DNA of 64,000 nucleotides, from positions 1 through 64,000 of the forward strand of contig CACJRL010000002.1 of assembly GCA_902595815.1 (NCBI GenBank). The letters run 5' to 3'. The notes beneath the pieces were generated by a model. That model was not told the origin of the DNA. It did not search any database and was given only the letters and a program-made list of their open reading frames with translations. This document shows, piece after piece, positions 59,472 through 64,000 of this stretch. Each line of letters starts with the position of its first letter. Position 1 is the first letter of the stretch. The translations under genes and the position numbers were made by a program. Source of the stretch: an uncultured Pelagibacteraceae bacterium. GTDB lineage: Bacteria > Pseudomonadota > Alphaproteobacteria > Pelagibacterales > Pelagibacteraceae.

Positions 59472-61505
59472 TTATCTTAAAGACGCTGCAATATTTCCAC
59501 CGTCTACAGTTAGCACTGCTCCAGTTGATTTTTTTGATATCGCAAGATGATAAAAAGCTTTGGCCACATCATCTGCTTTAACTTCACTTAACAGTAGATT
59601 ACCACTCATATATTGATCAGTGGTTACTTCTCTTGCTTTTGCTCTTTGTTTAATCATTTTGTCATTTAATAAACCACTTCTAATTCTATCAGCGTTTACA
59701 CCGTTTGATCTAATACCAAGGTGTCCATAATCAACTGCATATTGTTTACATAAATTTAAAAGCGCAGACTTAGGCAATCCATATGGTCCAAAATTTTTAC
59801 CAGGATTAACTGATTGCTTTGATATATTAAATAACAAACATCCTTTTATATTTTGTTTTTTCATAATTTTAACAGCCTCTGAAGCACAATTTTGATGTGA
59901 GAAAAAATTATCTTCAAAACTTTTTCGAAGTATTTCATCATTAACTTCAGCAATTGATCCACCTATTGCAGTGCCTGCATTAGATATTAAAATATCTACA
60001 CCCCCGTATATCTCCAAAATTTTATTAAATGCTTTTTTTACACTTTGTTTGTCAGTTACATCACAGTGGATACAAAGATCACTTATTTTTGTTTGTAAAT
60101 CATTTATTTTACTTTTATTAATATCAAGCAAAACAACTTCAGCTCCATATTTTTTAAATAATTTATAGGTTGCTTTACCAATTTCACCAGTACTACCAGT
60201 GATAACAACAACGTTGCCTTGTAATTCTTTTTTTGCTTTATTTAATTTTGCTTGTTCCAAGGACCAATACTCAACATCAAATAAGTCTTTTTTCGATAAA
60301 AATTTATATCTGGATGTTTCCTCAACACTTGAAATTACATTGGCATTAGTTTGAGTTAAATCTCCTGCAATTTTTGCAGCTTTTAAGGTATCTCCTACTG
60401 TAAATAAACCAAAATTCTGAACTAGAATTACTCTAGGAGATGTATCAAGCATTACTTTTTTTTCTTTAGTTTTTTTCTTATTAGACTCAAAATATTTTTT
60501 ATATTTTTGCCTATATTCTTTGAATTTTTTCTCAGCTAAATTTTTAAATTCATCTAAAGTACAGTTTGCTTTTGGTGATATTACTAAAGGAAATGGTTTA
60601 ACTCTTATAACATGATCAGGTGTAGCTGTACCTTCATTTGAGTATCTATTTATATCTTTACCATTAATAAAATAATCTAATTTACTATTCTTTTTAAAAT
60701 TTAAGATAAATTTGTTATCATTTTTTTCAGATAAAAGACCTCTCAATATAGGAGCTATATCTGCTGTTGAGAAATTAAATTTGGTTTTCTTTATCTGTTT
60801 TATTTTTTTCTTTTTTAATTTATTTAAAGTTTTTTCAGCATCAGATATATACTTTATCATTAAACTGTAAGCATCTTTTGCATTATCGGCAAATGTAAAA
60901 ATACCGTGGTTTAATAAAATTAAACAATTGATATTTGGATTTTTTGAATAAACTTCATTTATTTTTTGTGCTAATTTAAATCCAGGCATCACATAAGGAA
61001 CTATTGCAGTTTTTTTACCAAATATTTTTTTTGATAAGATTTCTCCATTTGGTCTATTAGTGATTTTCATAATTGCATCAGAATGAGTGTGATCAACAAA
61101 TTTAAATGGTAAAAATGCGTGTAAAAAAGTTTCAACTGATGGATTGGGCGATTTTGTATCTATCAAATTTTTTTTTTGAAATGCAACCATGTCATCATCA
61201 GAGAGCGTTTTCTTTTTTTTCATAGAAAGCAATGGATTTAATTTAACAGCTGGTAAACCTGCTGGTTCAATTTCAGCCATATCCCATCCGCTGCCTTTTA
61301 CGCAAAGGACATCGTAATATTTACCATCTATATCTTTGATTTTGGTCTTAACTGAAGTATTGCCACCACCATGCAAGACCAATTCTGGATTTCTTCCTAA
61401 AAGCCTGGTTGTATAAACTCTTAAAGCCATATCTTCAGAATGACCTAATTTCTTATACTTTTTAATATATTTTTTAGCTTCGTTTTCTGACCAATTGTTT
61501 TTCAA
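59472..61505 (-). CDS. Bifunctional class II aldolase/short-chain dehydrogenase (RhaDE-like fusion)
   Basis: 677 aa; aldolase GGGNTSVK, ETFLHAFLPFKFVDHTHSDA; SDR VVVITGSTGEIGKATYKLF, ISNAGTAIGG, YGLPKSALLNL. Confidence 0.9.
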   Translation of the reverse strand: MKNNWSENEAKKYIKKYKKLGHSEDMALRVYTTRLLGRNPELVLHGGGNTSVKTKIKDIDGKYYDVLCVKGSGWDMAEIEPAGLPAVKLNPLLSMKKKKTLSDDDMVAFQKKNLIDTKSPNPSVETFLHAFLPFKFVDHTHSDAIMKITNRPNGEILSKKIFGKKTAIVPYVMPGFKLAQKINEVYSKNPNINCLILLNHGIFTFADNAKDAYSLMIKYISDAEKTLNKLKKKKIKQIKKTKFNFSTADIAPILRGLLSEKNDNKFILNFKKNSKLDYFINGKDINRYSNEGTATPDHVIRVKPFPLVISPKANCTLDEFKNLAEKKFKEYRQKYKKYFESNKKKTKEKKVMLDTSPRVILVQNFGLFTVGDTLKAAKIAGDLTQTNANVISSVEETSRYKFLSKKDLFDVEYWSLEQAKLNKAKKELQGNVVVITGSTGEIGKATYKLFKKYGAEVVLLDINKSKINDLQTKISDLCIHCDVTDKQSVKKAFNKILEIYGGVDILISNAGTAIGGSIAEVNDEILRKSFEDNFFSHQNCASEAVKIMKKQNIKGCLLFNISKQSVNPGKNFGPYGLPKSALLNLCKQYAVDYGHLGIRSNGVNADRIRSGLLNDKMIKQRAKAREVTTDQYMSGNLLLSEVKADDVAKAFYHLAISKKSTGAVLTVDGGNIAASLR

Positions 61506-61594
61506 TGTTTATCCTCAATAAATTATTATAATAGTTTTTTGTTTGAAAGAAGTAAAAAATTTCGTTAGTTAAAAAAGGTATATATTAGATTCTT

Positions 61595-62635
61595 ATGGAA
61601 AAAGTTGGAGAACATATAACACTGGATATAGTTGGAACTAAAAAGGAATATACTCCCGAATTTTATGAAAAGTTAGTTTATAAAATCGCTAAAGCAGCAA
61701 AAGTAACAGTTTTAAAAATTTCTAAATATAAATTCGAGCCACAAGGATTTACATTGGTCGCTTTGCTTGCTGAAAGCCATATTAGTTTTCATACTTTCCC
61801 AGAAAAAGAAATTGTAAGCTTTGATTTTTTTACATGTGGAAAAGTATCACCAAAAGTTTCTCTAGATATAATAAAAGACGAGATGGAACATACAAATATT
61901 ATAATTAAAGAATTTAATAGAGATACTATTGATCTTTATCACGATAATTATAGTTCTCCAGGTTTAAAAAAATCATATGTTGTTAATAGAGTTTTAGAAA
62001 ATTTCAAATCTGAAGTTGGTCAATATATTGAAATACTTGATTTAGAACAATTTGGAAAAGCTTTATTTATTGATAATGAAATACAAGTAGCTGAAAGTGA
62101 TGAACATTTGTATAGCTCAACCTTTGTAAATTCAGGTCTTAATTTAAATTCAAACAAAGAAAAAGCTGCAATTATTGGTGGAGGTGATGGAGGTGTTGCA
62201 AGAGAGTGCATTTCACAAAACTTTGGCTTTATAGATTGGTATGAATTAGATCCTGAAGTTGTGGATGTGTGTGATAAACACCTAAGTAAAATTGGTGAGA
62301 AGTCCACAGAAAAGAATTCAGTTAAATGCGTTTGGGGAGATGCTTTTGAAAGTATTAAATCTGTCAAAGATAATACTTATGATCAAATATTTGTAGATCT
62401 AAATGATGATCAATTTTGTATAGATTTGGCTGCAAAAAATATGTCATCTTTAGAAAGAATTTTAAAACCTAAAGGTGTAATTACCGCTCAAGTAGGAAGT
62501 CAAGACAAAAAACCAAAACAAGTTGAAAATTGGTTAAATGTTTTTAACAAAAATTTTGGAAATACAAAACTTTCAAGAGTTTATATACCAAGTTTCGATT
62601 GTTCTTGGAATTTTTCCTCGTCAATAAATCATTAA
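61595..62635 (+). CDS. Fusion of S-adenosylmethionine decarboxylase (SpeD) and spermidine-synthase-like (SpeE) domains
   Basis: N-terminal LLAESHISFHTFPEKEIVSFDFFTCG (pyruvoyl Ser and Cys); C-terminal AAIIGGGDGGVARECIS...ELDPEVVDVC. Confidence 0.9.
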   Translation: MEKVGEHITLDIVGTKKEYTPEFYEKLVYKIAKAAKVTVLKISKYKFEPQGFTLVALLAESHISFHTFPEKEIVSFDFFTCGKVSPKVSLDIIKDEMEHTNIIIKEFNRDTIDLYHDNYSSPGLKKSYVVNRVLENFKSEVGQYIEILDLEQFGKALFIDNEIQVAESDEHLYSSTFVNSGLNLNSNKEKAAIIGGGDGGVARECISQNFGFIDWYELDPEVVDVCDKHLSKIGEKSTEKNSVKCVWGDAFESIKSVKDNTYDQIFVDLNDDQFCIDLAAKNMSSLERILKPKGVITAQVGSQDKKPKQVENWLNVFNKNFGNTKLSRVYIPSFDCSWNFSSSINH

Positions 62636-62693
62636 TTTTTCTTTTTAAAACAATAATTTTATGAAATAATCTTTAAAATTTTTGGAGGAAAAA

Positions 62694-63521
62694 ATGAAAA
62701 AATTAAAAGTATTAGGACTTGGTATTTTAATATCATCATTTCTAACAATTTCTTCAATTGCAGATCAAATTAAAATAGGAACCGAAGGCGCATATCCGCC
62801 TTGGAATTCTAAAGATTCAGCAGGAAATTTGATTGGCTTTGAAGTCGAATTAGCAAATGAATTATGTAAAATTATGAAACATGATTGCACAATTGTAGAG
62901 CAAGACTGGGATGGAATGATACCAGCTTTAGTCTCAAGAAAATTTGATGCCATCATGGCTGGAATGTCAATAACTGGTGAGAGAATGAAAACAATTAACT
63001 TTTCTCAAGGTTATGCTGATGAAGTTGCATCATTAGCTGTTATGAAAGGATCGAAAAACGAAGGCCTTAAAACAATGTCAGCTATAAATTTATCTGACGT
63101 AAGTGCTGATGAACAAGCAACACTAGATGTTTTGACCAAAGCATTTAAAGGTAAAACTATTGGTGTTCAAACAGCAACGATTCACCAGAACTTTCTAGAG
63201 TCTGGTTTAATGGGTAATGTAAAAATTAGAACTTACAAAACTCAAGATGAAGTAAACTTAGATTTATCTGCTGGTAGAATAGATGCGGCACTAGCTGCAG
63301 CAGTTGCTTTTACAGATTATGCAGAGAAATCTGGTAAAGGAGTTGTATTAACTGGACCAACATTTGCAGGTGGAGATTTTGGTAATGGTGTTGGTGTAGG
63401 TATTAGAAAAGGTGACTCTAAACTTTTAAATGATTTTAATGCAGCAATTGATAAAGCTAGAGATGATGGCATTATCAGTAAGCTTGCTATAAAACATTTC
63501 GGTTTTGACGCTTCTATGTAA
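62694..63521 (+). CDS. Amino-acid/opine-type ABC transporter substrate-binding protein
   Basis: Start ATG 62694 with GGAGG upstream; signal peptide; IKIGTEGAYPPWNSKDSAGNLIGFEVELANELC. Confidence 0.93.
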   Translation: MKKLKVLGLGILISSFLTISSIADQIKIGTEGAYPPWNSKDSAGNLIGFEVELANELCKIMKHDCTIVEQDWDGMIPALVSRKFDAIMAGMSITGERMKTINFSQGYADEVASLAVMKGSKNEGLKTMSAINLSDVSADEQATLDVLTKAFKGKTIGVQTATIHQNFLESGLMGNVKIRTYKTQDEVNLDLSAGRIDAALAAAVAFTDYAEKSGKGVVLTGPTFAGGDFGNGVGVGIRKGDSKLLNDFNAAIDKARDDGIISKLAIKHFGFDASM

Positions 63522-63534
63522 TAAATTATTTATG

Positions 63535-63554
63535 GGTGGCTATAATTAGCCACC
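63535..63554 (+). terminator. Intercistronic stem-loop between substrate-binding protein and permease genes
   Basis: GGTGGCTA-taat-TAGCCACC, perfect 8-bp stem. Confidence 0.6.
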
Positions 63555-63560
63555 TATATT

Positions 63561-64000
63561 ATGGAACTTCTATATTTTGGTGATAAAGGTTGGGGAGACG
63601 AGTTATTCTTTGCAACCTTAATGACAATTGCGGTTTCAATAACCGCAATGATAATAGGCTTTATATTTGCTGCCTTATTTACTCCATTAAAATTATCTAA
63701 TAACAAATTTCTTAATTCTATTGGTAATGCTTACACCACTGTTATTAGAGGTGTACCTGAGCTACTAGTAATTTATTTATTTTTCTTTGGTGGAAGTGGA
63801 GCAATTATGTTTGTTGCTTCAATATTTGGTTATAATGATTACATCGAAATTAATGCTTTTTTAACTGGTTCATTTTCAATAGGGATAATTTCGGGAGCGT
63901 ACTCTACTGAAGTATTTAGAGGAGCACTACAATCAATTGATAAAGGCCAGTTCGAAGCTGCAAAAGTTTTAGGATTTAATAAATATATTTACTTCTTTAA
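63561..64000 (+). CDS. Amino-acid ABC transporter permease, N-terminal part (truncated by window end)
   Basis: ATG 63561; MELLYFGDKGWGDELFFATLMTIAVSIT...VIRGVPELLVIYLFFFGG...AYSTEVFRGALQSIDKGQFEAAKVLGF. Confidence 0.92.
   Translation, partial: MELLYFGDKGWGDELFFATLMTIAVSITAMIIGFIFAALFTPLKLSNNKFLNSIGNAYTTVIRGVPELLVIYLFFFGGSGAIMFVASIFGYNDYIEINAFLTGSFSIGIISGAYSTEVFRGALQSIDKGQFEAAKVLGFNKYIYFF

Noticed and set aside
1-64000. CRISPR array or toxin-antitoxin/defence system
   Set aside because: No spaced direct repeats, cas-like, restriction-modification or TA-like gene pairs seen.

Overview
The window is AT-rich, densely packed chromosomal DNA with short intergenic gaps. Gene content and style suggest a SAR11/Pelagibacterales-type alphaproteobacterium (inference; no search was run). 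I see no rRNA, CRISPR array, integrase or transposase, and one tRNA gene (CAT anticodon). The main theme is methylated-compound, one-carbon and sulfur metabolism: Fe-ADH, formate-THF ligase, heterotetrameric sarcosine oxidase (soxBDAG), two dimethylglycine-dehydrogenase-like FAD/GcvT fusions, ETF and ETF-QO, a DmdA/GcvT-like demethylase with a MetF-like partner, a Rieske oxygenase, SBP56/methanethiol oxidase with a ferredoxin, an AcuI-like reductase, FolE, and an MTA/polyamine block (apt, mtnP, mtnA, class II aldolase-SDR fusion, SpeD-SpeE fusion). Other content: ergothioneine genes egtB-egtD, a Fur-type iron ABC operon, purEK, GMP reductase, and two surface-protein loci. The observations I rate highest are: (1) a possible MTA 'DHAP shunt' in which mtnP-mtnA adjoin an aldolase-dehydrogenase fusion and a SpeD-SpeE fusion; (2) a stand-alone inverse-autotransporter barrel abutting a separately secreted Thr/Ala/Gly-rich protein, next to a tRNA; (3) two homopolymer frameshifts, in a beta-propeller/autotransporter gene (A8) and in purK (A7), each restored by a small indel in the tract; (4) an uncharacterised dipeptidase/unknown/DUF3726-like/mini zinc-ribbon cluster; (5) a perfect 14-bp palindrome plus Fur-like site upstream of the iron transporter, which also encodes a small Cys-rich protein. 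All family names come from reading motifs and would need HMM or BLAST confirmation.
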